Origin: Spirogloea muscicola
Taxonomy: Eukaryota > Streptophyta > Zygnematophyceae > Spirogloeales > Spirogloeaceae
Assembly (NCBI GenBank): GCA_009602725.1
Contig: WELB01000030.1
Location: forward strand, 629,769-688,594
Direction: 5' to 3'
DNA: 58,826 bases
A program made the translations under genes and the position numbers. Below are positions 27,832 through 39,938 of the stretch, in pieces (the first letter of the stretch is position 1; each line of letters starts with the position of its first letter). The notes under the pieces were generated by a model. It had not been told where the DNA came from. It ran no database searches and worked only from the letters and a program-made list of their open reading frames with translations.

Positions 27832-28639
27832 CACTCTCTATCTGCCTCCATACCGCGTTCTCTCGCCTGGCAGTCGCTGAGTCCGCTTTGTTCTGCTTTT
27901 CGTGGTCCTGGCGGCTCCAGACTCGAGGCTGGAGAGCTCCCCCCTTTCCCGATGATCACTCACCTCCTGGTGATTGATCACCTGGAGCTCCCTGGGAGGA
28001 GGCACTCCCTCCTTGCAGCAGCGCAGTCCAGCCCAGCGGCCACCCAGAGGAGGGAAGCTCCTCGCGGGAATCCAGGGATCTTCCCTGCATCCCAGGTGGA
28101 TGCCGAGACTGTCCGCCTCCGCTTGTGCAGGATTCGTTGGAAGTAGCCGCTGGGCGGTGTGGCTGTGAGGAGTCAGCTTGAGACGCGTGGGCGCCTCTGA
28201 CAGGGTCTGGAAGCCCCAAAGGGGGGCGAGTTCGTAGAAGTTTGCGGTTGCTGCCATTGAAAGAGCGGCTGTAAAGCCAGCTAGGTGCACACAGAGGGTG
28301 TTCATGACTACAGTAGCGGAGCCACAGGCTAGGCAGACAGGTAGAGAGAAACTTTTCAGTAGAGGGCGAATGCTGTGGTCAGCCCAGAAACAAAGAGTGA
28401 ATACGATTCGAAGGGGCCAGACAAGCGCTAAAGCCAGGTAGCTCTTAGTACCCCCAAAAGAAAGAGGGCATGAAAGGTCAGGCGGAATACGAGGCAGCAG
28501 CCAAGCCGCGGCGTGCCCGCAACCCCCACACCTGCCCGCCGCTCCTTCCATCTGGCAGCCGGGGAGGCCCACCCAGGCTCCCACTTTCCGACCCATTGTC
28601 AATGTCCTTGCCTTTCCGGGCTGTCTGCAGCGAGCTCAG

Positions 28640-28825
28640 GCTAATGCCTTGCATCAGAAAGCTGGGCGAGCTCTATTTGGTGACAGAAGGGCTTCGTACC
28701 TGACATCTAGTATTCATGCATCGGTTAGCGACCTTTATGTTTTGACCCGTGGATTTTGAGCGGGTCAACCTGCTGCAGGTTATGTAGATATTTAGATGTG
28801 CTTGCTTGCCTTTGTACTTGGCCAT
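28640..28825. repeat. Dispersed repeat copy (family A) in palindrome left arm
   Basis: GCATCAGAAAGCTGGGCGAG and CATCGGTTAGCGACCTTTAT, then GAGCGGGTCAACCTGCTGCA and ATGTGCTTGCTTGCCTTTG. It is a diverged relative of the copies at 16,425, 22,800 and 35,577. Confidence 0.65.
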
Positions 28826-29854
28826 TGGCCTATGTTTGTTTCAAATACACGACATTTTCTTCACAGCCCTCGCCCCCTTTTGGAAGTGCCACTATCTTGT
28901 TCATTCTTCTGGGGTCAATCCTCACAGAGATGAGAATCAGCTCTCTTATAGTTTCCGATTTATGTAGCCCCAACTTCTGCACTAGGTATTGCCTGAACAG
29001 TGCTTGGCTTGAAATGGACACCCTTTCAGATCATGGGCACCGCACCCCTCCTCTCTTTATAGATGTAAGGCAGTGGCTGCGAGAGGCCAGCGCACTAGGA
29101 CTGAATAGTCCTCGCCCCTTTGGTAAAGCTGCTTCTTTGCAGTTGTGAACTAGAGGTATTGAACGTTCGTTCGCAATAGTCAGGGGAAGAAACTTCGTGC
29201 TTTTGCGCATTCCGGCCCTTATGTACCTTGTTCATTCCTTTGGGGTTCTGATGGCCCTCATGTGCCGGGGTGGGTCTATGCATTATTGCCGATGTAGTCA
29301 CCACAGATATGGTTACCTCTTACAATGCGGGGCTCTCAGCTTCAAATGGTGGGCGTTGTCGCGCCACACAACATCGATTGCCGTACTACATCGATAGGTC
29401 AAATATTGACAAAAAAGATCTGTGATGACTACATTGGCAATGATGCGCAGAATCTCGCGTCAGGTCAACCCATAAGAATGAACAAGGTTGGAAAGGGCCG
29501 GAATGCGCAAGAGCAAGAAACTCCTCTCCCTGACTTTCGCGAATGGACGCACAGTAACCCTTAGTCAATTCAATAAGTGCAAAAGAGCAGCTTTCCAAAC
29601 GGGCGAGAACTGTTCAGTCCTAGTGCGCTGGCCTTTAACAGCCACTGCCTTACATTGGGAGAGCTCTTTCTCAGTGAAGATTGGCCCCAAATGAATGGGC
29701 AAGAAAGTGGCTCTGTCAATGGGGGCGAGGGTTGTGCACAGCCAGCCCGAGTAGTAAAAAAATAGACAAGGGAGTCAGAAAGTGGGAGCCGAGGTGAGGC
29801 TCCTCGGCTGCCAGATGGCATGGGCGGCGAGAAGGTGGGGTTGTGGGCCTGGCC

Positions 29855-29975
29855 AGGGGACCAACTACAAGGAGACCAGTTTCTCCGACCTGCGGCTGCT
29901 CAGCGGGGGTTAGTGAGTGTTTCGTAACTACTTGTTTCCCTATGTGCTCTGGCACTTTCCCTGGCCTTTCACAGC
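29855..29975. repeat. Diverged element B/C-related segment in palindrome right arm
   Basis: CAGTTTCTCCGACCTGCGGC, TCAGCGGGGGTTAGTGAGTG, and CCCTGGCCTTTCACAGCCAC resemble the complement of element B and family C. The left arm lacks it at the matching position, so it is a second arm-specific insertion or a loss. Confidence 0.55.
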
Positions 29976-31073
29976 CACCGCCCCTTGGCTGCTGCCTCCG
30001 ATTGCCGCCAGACCTGCCCTCTTTCTTGGGGGTACCAAGAGCTACCTGGCATTAGCGCTTTTCTGGTCCCTTCGATCATCGTCTTTCCAGGCTGGCCAAT
30101 TACAGCAATCTTCTAATGGTCATTGCCTAGCTTGTGCCTCCGCTACAATAATTCATGGACACCCTTTGTGTGCACCTGGCTGGCTTCACAGCCGCTCCTT
30201 CGATATCAGCAGCCTCATTCTCCCTTACGAACACGCCCCCCTTTGAAACAGCTACTCCTCCGAGCCCTGACGGAGGCGCCCACGCGTCTCCAGCTCTCCT
30301 CACAGGCACACCCTCCCGCATACGTCCAACGAAAATCTGCACAGGCGGAAGCGGACAGCCTAGGCTCAGACTCGAGTTTTATATGGGAGCGCCCCTGAGA
30401 TGCAGGGAAGATTCCTAGATTCCCGCGAGGAGCTTCCTTCCTCTGGGTGGCTGCTGGGCTGGATGGCGCTGCTGCGGGGCGGGGAGTGCCTCCTCCCAGG
30501 GGCTCTGGGTGGAGTGATCATCGGGATGGGGGAGCTCTCCAACCTCGAGTTCTGGAGCCGCCAGGACCACAGAAAGCAACAAAAGCGGACTCAGCGACTG
30601 TCAGAGATCGCGGCGTGGAGGCAGGTAGAAAGTGGCTCTTCCAAAGGGGGGCGAAATTGTGAAATTCCAGCCCGATATCGTTGAAGACAAGGACGATATG
30701 GGCAGAAGAGTGGTAAACCACATATGAGGCAGAGGACTGGAGCCATAAGGTGCGGGGAAGATTCAAGATTCATGCACTGATTCCGCATCTCCACTCGAAG
30801 CTTCTTCCAGGGGTGCTCGAGAGGGGCCGGCGGGGCTGGCGGCTGCACGATCATGGCGCACAGAGCACACACCGTGGGCGTGACCGGCAGGCCGTGGAGC
30901 CATCATGGTTTCTGCCAAAACGATGATGGCAGCCTGGACACCCCCCCGGAGAAGCGCCCCGCAGCGCCGGGAATCAATGCAGATGCGGCGGGGCGGACTC
31001 ATCGCCCCAGCCGGCCAGGGTGAGGCGACCCCACTCGAGTGGCGAGCGCGCTGGTCAGCGAGCGCGCCCGTGG

Positions 31074-31574
31074 CCCGCAAGCAAGGTCGGGGAGGTCGTC
31101 AGCTGGGGCTCCCCGCGCCTGGTCACTGCCACGGGCTCCAGCGGCGTCGCTTCGTACGTGTTCTCCCACCCCGGTGCCATCTGCTACCTCGGCACCCCGG
31201 TCGCCATCACCTTCGTCACCGGCAACGTCCGCATTGCTGCCACCAACAACAAGGCTGGCCAAAACTACAAGGGCAACTCCTGCTCTGTGACCGGCGCCAT
31301 CCCCGTGTCCCTGCCCTCCGCCACCGCTACCTGGTCCGGAGTGAACACCATCTTCCAGCCCGGCTCCGGTGTCTGCCCCATGGTCTCTTTCGCCTACATC
31401 TGGGCCCGCGAGACCTACCCCACTGGCAGCGTCCCCGCTGCTTCGGCCACCAAGGCTTTCCTCAACTTCATGTTCTCCACCTCCGGCCAGAACCTCCTCC
31501 CCCCCCTCGGATTTGTTCCCGATCCTAGCAGCCTTCTCACCCAGAACAGGAATGCTGTTGCAACCATCTCATAG
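31074..31574 (+). pseudogene. PstS-like phosphate-binding protein, 3' fragment (right copy)
   Basis: Mirror of the left copy: the same 3' reading with TATGSSGVASYV, NNKAGQNYKG, YIWARETYPTG and the same stop (TAG at 31,572-31,574). Identity to the left copy is about 511 of 512 bases over 31,062-31,573, then drops immediately after the stop codon. Codon third positions are mostly C, like host genes. No start codon with a fitting signal sequence and no upstream exon could be placed, so it is a partial gene at best. Confidence 0.75.
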
Positions 31575-32430
31575 AAGATGGTATAGAGAGTAAAAGCTGC
31601 ATCTGTAGCAGTTATCGAACGATTTTGCTCTGAACAATCTGAATCGAATGAAGTAGAAACTGTACTGTCAAATCCCAATTGCACTAACAAACGATGACAT
31701 TCTTCAATTAAATTGTGGATTTTGAGTAATCAAATTTGACAATTACCACAGAATTTTGATATTTTAGACAATTTTACTGAATGTGCTTTCTATAGCTAAG
31801 TATGAATGGTTCAATGCAGTAAATCTGAAATACTTAATGAAAAGTGAGGACCAACAGCTTTATGACAAATAATATCAAAAACTATCAGATAGGGGATAAT
31901 AAAATACTTCTACAAGTAAAATCACCATATCAAATCTTTATCAACGCATTAATAAGCAGCAACTTTTAACGACAGATATCATTAAACACCCGATAATTTG
32001 AAAGAGGTTGGAATATTTTGATAATGTTTGATGATGCGAATGATTTGAATGATATTAAACCTCTAATGGTGCGAATCATATTTACCCCTAATTGCTTCTA
32101 ACATTGCACCTTTGCCACATACTGTAGAACAATCAAGACGGTAACACACTTGACCACAAAAGACAATTGATCTACTAGAAAACATAGTCTGTTCATACCC
32201 CAATTAAGTTCCCCTACCAAACTGACTGTATAATTCGCAACTGTGCTGATGATGGTCAACACCAGTCACACTCTCAGAGAGACACTAGCTTCAGATACGG
32301 CAGAAGCCAACTTAGTCACTACAATTGCTGTACCTGTCATACTTAATGCCAGTCACATTCTCAAAGTGACAATAACATCAGATGGAATAAGCAACGCTCA
32401 TACTCGAGCCTTTTCGTACAATTTCATCAA
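31575..32430. other. AT-rich block, right side of the palindrome
   Basis: AT-rich DNA starting immediately after the PstS-like stop codon, with many short A/T runs and no recognisable gene. A frame at 32,243-32,450 is open but unrecognised. Composition returns to normal near 32,440. Confidence 0.75.
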
Positions 32431-32564
32431 AAATCGCTCTGCCGACGGTCTCCCCTCGCCCACATGTCAAATAGCAACCGAACATTGCAGCAATCTCGTA
32501 GTATTACGACCATGGTTTTGGCACAGCCGGAGCCTGGCCAACAACAGCGAGTGTGCTCGCTGTC

Positions 32565-32640
32565 TGGGAGACTGTCGGCCTTTTCCAGCCCCTATCCTCA
32601 ATGGGCGAGCCCTTCTTCTTCTTCTGATACAAAGGAAGGG
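32565..32640. repeat. Partial element B fragment
   Basis: TTTTCCAGCCCCTATCCTCA and ATGGGCGAGCCCTTCTTCTT, the complement of one end of element B; the rest of the element is missing or unalignable here. Confidence 0.65.
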
Positions 32641-33479
32641 CCTCTTTATGTCCACACCGGGCTGACTTTTCACAGCCCCCGCCCCCTCTGGAGAGGCTCA
32701 CTTTCTTCTGTTAGGGGAGAGAGAGAAGGCGCGCGGTGCGCATGAAATTGAAAGGGAGGCCAATATTAGCCTTACAAATGTCTTATTAACTGGGTAATGA
32801 GCTGGCTAAGGGGGACACTAATATCCCCGAGTGAGCACATGCATATCTGACAAGCTATACTGAGGAGCCAAACCACCCCCACGGAAGCCATTAGCCTGGG
32901 CTAATGCACGACCAGCACGCTGGTGAATTGCGAGTCCTTGAGAGCGCTGCAGACTCAACGATAACCGCATTCTAAAGCATGCAACTATGGCTTGCGGGAC
33001 GCTAGAATGGCCAAGCTACCCGCCCGACTACGTCGGCGGGCATCGACATCCAGTGCCAGGCGATGGAGGAGGGCAGACCACTTCGTTCCGTAGCCGCCGT
33101 AGATGTCCATGGCGCATGGGAAGAAGTGGTCGCCCCGGGGGTGGTCTCTGTAGGGGAAAAGCTATGGCGGGCGCGTGGGCCACGCTAGAGCGCCGGCTAC
33201 CTACGTCACTGCTTCCTATGGTCAACCGGCTTCTGTGCAGCCGCCACATGGCAGGCTGTAAGGCATAGCCAATCTACAGTACTACGCAAAACTTCCGTAG
33301 GGCTTCGTGGAAGGAAGATCTACGACTGCAGTGCCCCCCGCGTAGCTGTGTGGAAGTGTCGTCAGCGTGGCAGCATCTGGCAGTCCAGATGAAGTCAAGA
33401 TTTCAATCTCCACAAGTGCTACCTAAGTGACGGAATCCGTCATATCACTCCGCTCTCGGAAGAGGCTCGGGCAGGGCGC

Positions 33480-34060
33480 TGCATGTAGGGCTTAATGCGG
33501 GAGACGTGGGCAGTGGCTTTGTTGCTATGGCTCTGTCCAGTCATCGGCACTTGTAGGATATCGTTCCAAGTTGCTTGATTGCTTGATAGGGTCCACGCCA
33601 AGGCAATGTCGGCTTGATTGATAATCAGATCTTCCTGCTGGAAAAGTGAATGAGGACAAGGCTTCCATTATGATATACCTTGAGTATGTGTCGCTGATTG
33701 TAGTCGCTTGATTGCTTGATAGGGTCCACGCCAAGGCCTTGTCAGCTTGATTGATAACCAGATCTTCCTGCTGGAAAAGTGAATGAGGACAAGGCTTCCA
33801 TTACGATATACCTTGAGTGTGTGTCGCTGATTGTAGTCGCTTTGCTGTCGCCTCCAAGCATCTCCAAATTCCTAGCGGCTGTTGCTCGAGTGACAGCCAA
33901 GTCCTTGTATAGCCTCTCTCCCACTCTTGACTTATCACAGAAGGTCGTCCCTGACCGGATTCGCCTCGTGGTGGTCGTGTCCTTGCCATTGCTGATTGTC
34001 ATCGTCCTTTGTGTTGCTGTTGCCGCCACCGCTGCATCCGCTGACGCCACCTTTGACTCT
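33480..34060 (-). mobile_element. Decayed Ty3/gypsy-like integrase C-terminal remnant
   Basis: On the minus strand, frames broken by stops read LVLIHFSSRKIWLSIKL then TRPWRGPYQ, which resembles the GPY/F module after the integrase core, and further on ATAHVSRIKPYMQ, the usual SRLKPY-type end. No intact open frame; a fossil retroelement. It contains a tandem duplication (33,574-33,839). Confidence 0.5.
33574..33839. repeat. 133-bp tandem duplication within the retroelement remnant
   Basis: Units 33,574-33,706 and 33,707-33,839, each beginning CTTGATTGCTTGATAGGGTC and ending GTCGCTGATTGTAGTCGCTT; they differ at only a few positions. Confidence 0.85.
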
Positions 34061-35574
34061 TAAATAGCTCTTTGTTGTTTTCTATATCTGGAAGAGCTTC
34101 TTCCTGTCACAGGACGTCCACACGTACCTGGCTCCTCGCAGCCACCATCATCGTATGGCTTCGCCTAGCATCTTCCTGCACAGGCAAAAGCCCGTCAGGC
34201 TAGGCTCAGATACATCACGTTCGTCTATATCTGGACCACTTTTCGGATGCGCCCCTGGCATGCAGGGACTCTTCCTGATTCCTGAGAGAGGCTTCCCTCC
34301 TCTTGGTGCTAGGCTCGACGGGTGCTCACGTTCCTCTGAACCTAGACTACTTTTCGACATGCATATGCATTGTCTCGTGTCTAGTTGTGTACTTTTCTTT
34401 TCGGCACGCTTTTTTGGCTATGGATATTGTCCACTCTTTTGGGGCTGGCTTGCCCAGCCCCTCTTCTCTTCTCTCTTTTTGGGCTGGCTTCTCACAGCCC
34501 TTGCCCCCATTGGGAGAAAGAAGAAGGTGCTCGCCCATAGAAAAAGGGGGCCAGCAAAGCCAGCCCAGAAAGAATGGACAATGTCATATTGGGGAGCCAC
34601 TTCTTTCTTTTCGAGGCACCCCTGGGATGCACTGCAGATTCCTAATTACTGAGAGAAACTTCCCTCCCCTTGGGGCTGGGCTGGGCGGGTGCTCACGTTC
34701 CTCGGAATCTAGACAATCCTTCGGATGCGCCGTGGGCATGGGGAGAATTTTTGATTACTGAGGGAAGCTTCCCTCTTGGCTTCCTTCTTCTTCTTCTTGG
34801 TGCTGCTGGGCTGAACAGGTGCTGCGGGAAGTGAGTGCACCCTTCCAGAGGTTCTGGGTGCAGTTACTAATTTGGGGTCTAAGTGAGATCCCAAGGGGCG
34901 AGTGCCAGAGCGGCCAGGACGACAGAAAGCAGAACGGAGTCAGACTCAGCGGCTGCTGGCGCCATCGAGGAGCGGGGGAGCGGGGGCCCTTGAGTGCGGG
35001 AAGATCCTGCCAGAGCTTCGCCTCGACGGGGCGCTCGCTTCCAGGGACTTTTGAGAGGGGGCCGACAAAGGCTGGCGGCTGCGCGATCATGGCGCGCAGA
35101 GCCCCCGTGGAACGTGAGCGCTGCTGGTCGACGAGCTCCGCTCGTTGGAACGATAATGGCGGCCGGCCGCAGCCTCCCTGCGGCTGCTCAACAGGGGATA
35201 TTGAGCACCCAGAGGCCACTTGAGTGGCTGTGTGCTTTATCGCTTTTCTGGCCCGTTCGTTCTCTTTCTGGGTTGGCAAATCACAGCAGTCGCCCTCTCT
35301 GGAAGCGTCTTCTTTTCTGCCTGTTCCTCCGGGGAGGTGCGGCCGTGGCGCCGGGGGATCGCGGGTGGTGGCGCGGTCAGAGGAAGCAATCCAGGCGGGC
35401 TGGCGGGTGAGGGCAGGACAGTCGAGTGGGGAGTCGGCTAGTCAGCACTTGAGCTGCGCCCGGCGAGGGGCCGGCGCGCGCAGAGCGAGCGGGGGCGGGC
35501 CGGGGCCTGGCGGCGGCGGCGACTTCTCCGCCTCACCCCCCCTTACTTTGACAACCTGTCTGCAACGAGCTCAG
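34061..35574. other. Repeat-rich stretch without a recognisable gene
   Basis: Contains several GGGCTGG/CCAGCCC hairpin motifs (34,443-34,461; 34,480-34,500; 34,550-34,580) with nearby AGAATGGACAA or CTTCT blocks, and a family C copy at about 35,165-35,315. Open frames here overlap these repeats and carry no domain. Confidence 0.6.
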
Positions 35575-35760
35575 GCGTATGCTCTGCATCAGAAAGCTGG
35601 TCGAGCCTTAGCTGCTGGCACAAGAGCTAGTCAATTGCCGTCCGGTATTCGAGCGTCAGCTAGCGACCTCTATGTGCTGACTCGTGGTTACTGAGCGGGT
35701 CAGCTTAGCAGCAGGTGACGTACATTTGTCCAATGTGCTTGCCTTTGTACTTGGCCACAC
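35575..35760. repeat. Dispersed repeat copy (family A), uninterrupted
   Basis: GCATCAGAAAGCTGGTCGAG, TTGCCGTCCGGTATTCGAGC, GTCAGCTAGCGACCTCTATG, ACTCGTGGTTACTGAGCGGG, then the ATGTGCTTGCCTTTGTACTT end. The reference copy for showing that the 22,545 copy is interrupted. Confidence 0.75.
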
Positions 35761-36053
35761 ATGGCCTCCCCATCTCTTAATACACACGCACTGTCTGCCT
35801 TACTGAGGCACTCTCGGCTGGCATCAGCCGCCACGCACGCAGCCTGCTGGGCCGCCTTCCCTAGGTATGCGCCATGTCCTCGGACGTGTATGACACCTTG
35901 TCACTATCGGCCCTGCCACAAATTACTTCACCACGCATTCCCCCACCCGAAGCTCGCTGCACTTGTCGATCAGCAGCCATGACCCGCCTGCCATTGCCGT
36001 CCTGGTCCTGCCTGTCGTAGCTTCCGCCTTCGCCGCATGCTCAAACGCAGCAT

Positions 36054-36360
36054 ATGGCGGACGTGGAAGAGGAGGCCTTCGCCCAAGCTGTGCGGCTTTT
36101 ATCCAAGGACGACCTTCGTGGCCGCGCCCGGCTATTGTCGGCTTCCTTCCCAAAGGTGGCGGCATGGTTGACGGCCCTCCCGATCTACGCGGCGCTCAGC
36201 ATGCAGGACGACATCATTTCTGGACGGCTGTCCACCCGCCTCGTCTCCCTCAGTGGTGTGATGCAGTGCGAGAGTGGAGAGCGCAGCACAGAGGCGCGTA
36301 GGCCGCACATGCACCGGTGTGCATGGGTAGGTGGGGAGGGAAGACAGAAGGCGCGGCGGT
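36054..36360 (+). other. Open frame of uncertain nature, possibly retroelement-derived
   Basis: Reads MADVEEEAFAQAVRLLSKDD then SASFPKVAAWLTALPI. The AAWLTALP segment is reminiscent of ORFs next to reverse transcriptases in protist and plant retroelements, but I cannot confirm this. A similar doubtful remnant (minus strand, HFFPCAMDIYGG) lies near 33,100-33,190. Not called as a host gene. Confidence 0.3.
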
Positions 36361-36639
36361 GCGCTTAAAGTAAAGGGTGGCCAATTTAAGCCAACACACT
36401 ATTCAGGCAGAAGCTAGTGCAAAAAGTGGGGCGACATGATGTGAAGCCCTATGCTCGGTGGCTAAAGTAACAGTGTGACGTCTGGCAAGCGGAAAGGCAC
36501 GCCCGACCTCCTCCAAAACGCCATGTATGATGTCTTCTGGCGGTTTAATATTATTCCTTTTTCTTTGGGTTGGCCTCTCCCAGCCACCGCTTTCTCCTGG
36601 AAACGTCCTTCCTTGTTTTCTTTCTGGAGGCGGGCCTCA

Positions 36640-36830
36640 CCGTCGCCAATGGAGAACTCCAGCGTCATGCCCACCACACTTGGGGTTACTGAGTGATTCG
36701 TAGCTGCTTTGTCTCTTCTTGTGCTTGTTTTTCTTAGCGCTTCCCCTGGCCCCCTTCTCGTGCTTCGTTCATTCTGTTTTGGGCTGGCTTTTCCAGCCCC
36801 TATCCTCAATGGGCGAGCACTTTCTCACAC
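36640..36830. repeat. Diverged element B copy, inverted orientation
   Basis: GGGGTTACTGAGTGATTCGT, CTTAGCGCTTCCCCTGGCCC, TGGGCTGGCTTTTCCAGCCC and TATCCTCAATGGGCGAGCAC are the complement of element B with moderate divergence; an older copy at the right edge of the island. Confidence 0.75.
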
Positions 36831-37297
36831 TTGCGGCGGGTGGCCGTCTTCAAGCGCGTCACACCGCGTCACCCCAACCTCGTGGCCAGCGCGCTGGGCG
36901 GGGTCCCCACGGCCCCGCCCCCGATCATAGCAGACGTTGTCGACATCGGCTGCTTTGACGAGGTTGGCCACCAGTCGGGAGAGGAGGGCGGGCGGTGCAG
37001 ACCCATGTGATGCCACACCCCCTCCACCTCTCGCCACGTGGCGACTACCCGCGGGGCCACAGCTTCCTCTTACGCGTCGCCCACCGAGGCCGCCAAGTGG
37101 CAAGCTCCCTCCAAGCACCGTAGTACGTCTCCCAGCGCGTCCGGTGGCTCCTCGCCACGTGGCGGCCGGCGCGCCGGTCGGACAAGCGGACACTCCTCCC
37201 GAGCCGTCATTTGTCGGCTGGCCGCGGCCGTCACGTCAGCGCCAGTTTCCCGTTAACCCGTCTCGTTGCCGCCGCCGCCGGGCTCTGCGCCTCCGCC

Positions 37298-39938
37298 ATG
37301 GGACCGGCGGCGGCCACGGCGGCGGCGGCGGCGGCGGCGACGGCGGCGGGGGCGGCGGGGGCGGCGGCGGCGGCGGCGGGGGCGGCGGCTCTCACAGGCG
37401 CCGGGGATGTGGTCCATGATGTGNNNNGCCGCCGCCGCCGCCGCCGCCCCCGCCGCCGCCGCCGCCGCAACGGCGCGGCCCCTTGCGCCCAGCATCGATC
37501 CCCTCAAGGTCCGTCTTTGCCACTGGCGCTGGTTATCCATACGGGCCTCGTCGGCTCATCGCCAGCTGCCTGGCCAGCGGCCGCGCAGCCATGCCTGACG
37601 AGCTCGCCGCCGCCGCCGCCGCCGCCGCCGCAGGCAGTCATGTTCCAGGGGTTCAACTGGGACTCGCACTGGTGCGGCCGCTGGTACGACGTGCTCGCCG
37701 CCACCGCCGCCGACCTCGGCGCCGCCGGCATCACCGACGTCTGGCTCCCGCCTCCCAGCCACTCCGTGTCCCCGCAAGGTCTGCTCGCCGCATCAAACAG
37801 TCATTCTGTAGAGCCTTGTTACTTAGACACAGCCGAGCTCGGGCAGTCCAGCAGCTGCCCCGCTCTTTCTCTCTGTGTAGATGATGACCAGCGCCAGTAC
37901 CGCTGCTGAGCATCGACGCTGCATGCATGGGCGATAGGGTATCTTCCGGCGCAGCTCTACAACCTGGACGCGTCGCACTACGGGTCAGAGCGGTCTCTCA
38001 GGGCGTTGGTGGATGCCATGCACGTCGCTGGCGTGCGTGTCCTGGCGGACATCGTCATCAACCACCGCAGCGCGACCCAGACCGACGAGCGCTGCGTGTG
38101 GGCTGCCTTCAAGGGCGGGCATCGTGATGGCAAGGCCGACTGGGGAGCGTGGGCTCTCACGCGCGACGACCCTTACGGCGACGGCTCTGGCAACCCGGAC
38201 AGCGGCGCGAGCTGCCCGTTTGCGCCCGATCTCGACCACACCGACCCCGTCGTCCAACGGGACATTACTGAGTGGCTCAACTTCCTCCGGCGCGAGATTG
38301 GATATGATGGCTGGCGGTTCGACTTTGTCAAGGGATATGCACCTCTCTTTACGCAGATGTGAGTAGGAATCACTTACCCCAGAAACTATGAAAATAATCA
38401 AGGCGATGAATACAGTGAAAGTGACCACTTTGCGACTTGTGGAGTACACCTCTTAAGAGATACTCTTCTTTGGCAGCTATTTGTGTTGGCATGTAATCAC
38501 TGGCCACTGTTATTGCTATCCTTAGGTACTGCGAGGCGACAAAGCCAGACTTTGCGGTCGGCGAGCTCTGGCCCCCCATGGAGTACGGCAACTGTGGTTG
38601 TTTTATGTATGTCCAGGGTGAGGCACGCTCCTGGCCTGACTTGGACTTGTGAATAGTGGCAAGCCTGTAAGATCACGTCAAGCCTGGTTGGAGCACTGCA
38701 TCCTTGCATGAACCCTTATTCTTGCAGGTGCTTTAAAGTCAGGGTGTAATAGGGTTCAGGTCAACTCATCTCATGTAATATTCCTTGGCGCAGACAGAAA
38801 TCGGCAAGAGCTCATCAGCTGGGTGAATTCGACTGGGGGCGCCTGCCATGCATTTGACTTCACAACCAAGGGCATCTTGAATGTGGCAATGAACGGCGAG
38901 CTGTGGCGACTCAAGGACCGCGAGAACCATGCGCCAGGGATGATTGGCTGGTACCCTGAGAAGGCGATCACGTTCGTTGACAATCACGACACGGGCTCGT
39001 CGCAGAATCACTGGCCATTTCCCGCTGACAAAGTGATGGCTGGCTACGCCTACATCCTCACACACCCAGGCGTCCCCTGCGTGGTGCGCAGCTGCTAGGA
39101 TCACAAATACCTTCTTGGATTGCCTGTCGCCACTGTCTACCTTCTGTGTGGCATTCAGGATATCAATGAGGGTAGAACTTGAAACCTTGGTTGTTCTTGA
39201 CGACCTTGTTCTTAAAAGATACATGGCCCTGTCACTTGATCAGTTGCAGCCCTTCAAATGCTGACGCTTGACGAGACTTGGCTTGTGCAGTTCTACGATC
39301 ACTTCTATGATTGGGGCCTACGCCAGCAAATTACGGATCTGATTCAGCTGCGTAAGCGCTCTGGCATCCAGGCGGACAGCAAACTGTCCATCCTCCACGC
39401 CCCGGACCACCTCTACCTGGCTACAATCAACGAGCGAGTCATGGTGAAGATTGGCCCTCAGTGAGCATCTAACCGTGTCCCTGAGCTGCACCAGTATATA
39501 ACCATAGCAAATGTTGCATTTCTGAATTCGTCTTTCCTCTGTGCAGTGCACATATATCTGACACCTTGTACGCAGTACATATCTTCTTGAACTGCCTATT
39601 CTTATCACTGAGCAGCTCTGGCAGCATTATACTGATGCCATATTGGTCAACCAATCTTGAGCTGCAGGATGGATCTTGGCCACCTGCTCCCAGCTCATGA
39701 GGACTGGAGGGTGGCCTGCTGCGGCCACGACTACTGCGTCTGGGAGAAGATTCTGGTGCCGACAGAGCTGGAGATTGTTGGTGGCCATGGAAGCCAAGCT
39801 TCTGTACTGCCGCTCAACATAGCAACTGGAAGCACACTGCAGCAATCTGACATCCAGATGGGCATGTTCAATGGCTTTGATGGGATGTCGGACATTGTCG
39901 CAGCTGGTGGCAAAGCTGCGAAAACTCTCATTGCATAG
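37298..39938 (+). CDS. AMY: Alpha-amylase (GH13, plant type)
   Basis: Hydrolyses alpha-1,4-glucan bonds in starch. Exons: 37298-37508 (containing NNNN at 37424-37427), 37634-37778, 37938-38358, 38526-38617, 38794-39083, 39291-39460, 39668-39938; joints from exon 2 on are in phase, 462 residues plus about 70 in exon 1. GH13 core: [28 protein letters not shown], conserved region [10 protein letters not shown], region [13 protein letters not shown] with the nucleophile Asp, region III VGELWPP with the acid/base Glu, region [19 protein letters not shown] with the stabilising Asp, then [22 protein letters not shown] and the C-terminal domain ending VWEKI. The family normally stops at about this point; here 61 more residues follow before the TAG. 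The N-terminus is almost pure Ala/Gly, so I cannot say whether it is a transit or signal peptide, and the start is uncertain. Confidence 0.95.

Noticed and set aside
32987-33268. Open frames on both strands near 33.1 kb
   Set aside because: A vague resemblance to retroelement proteins on the minus strand (HFFPCAMDIYGG) was too short to call separately.
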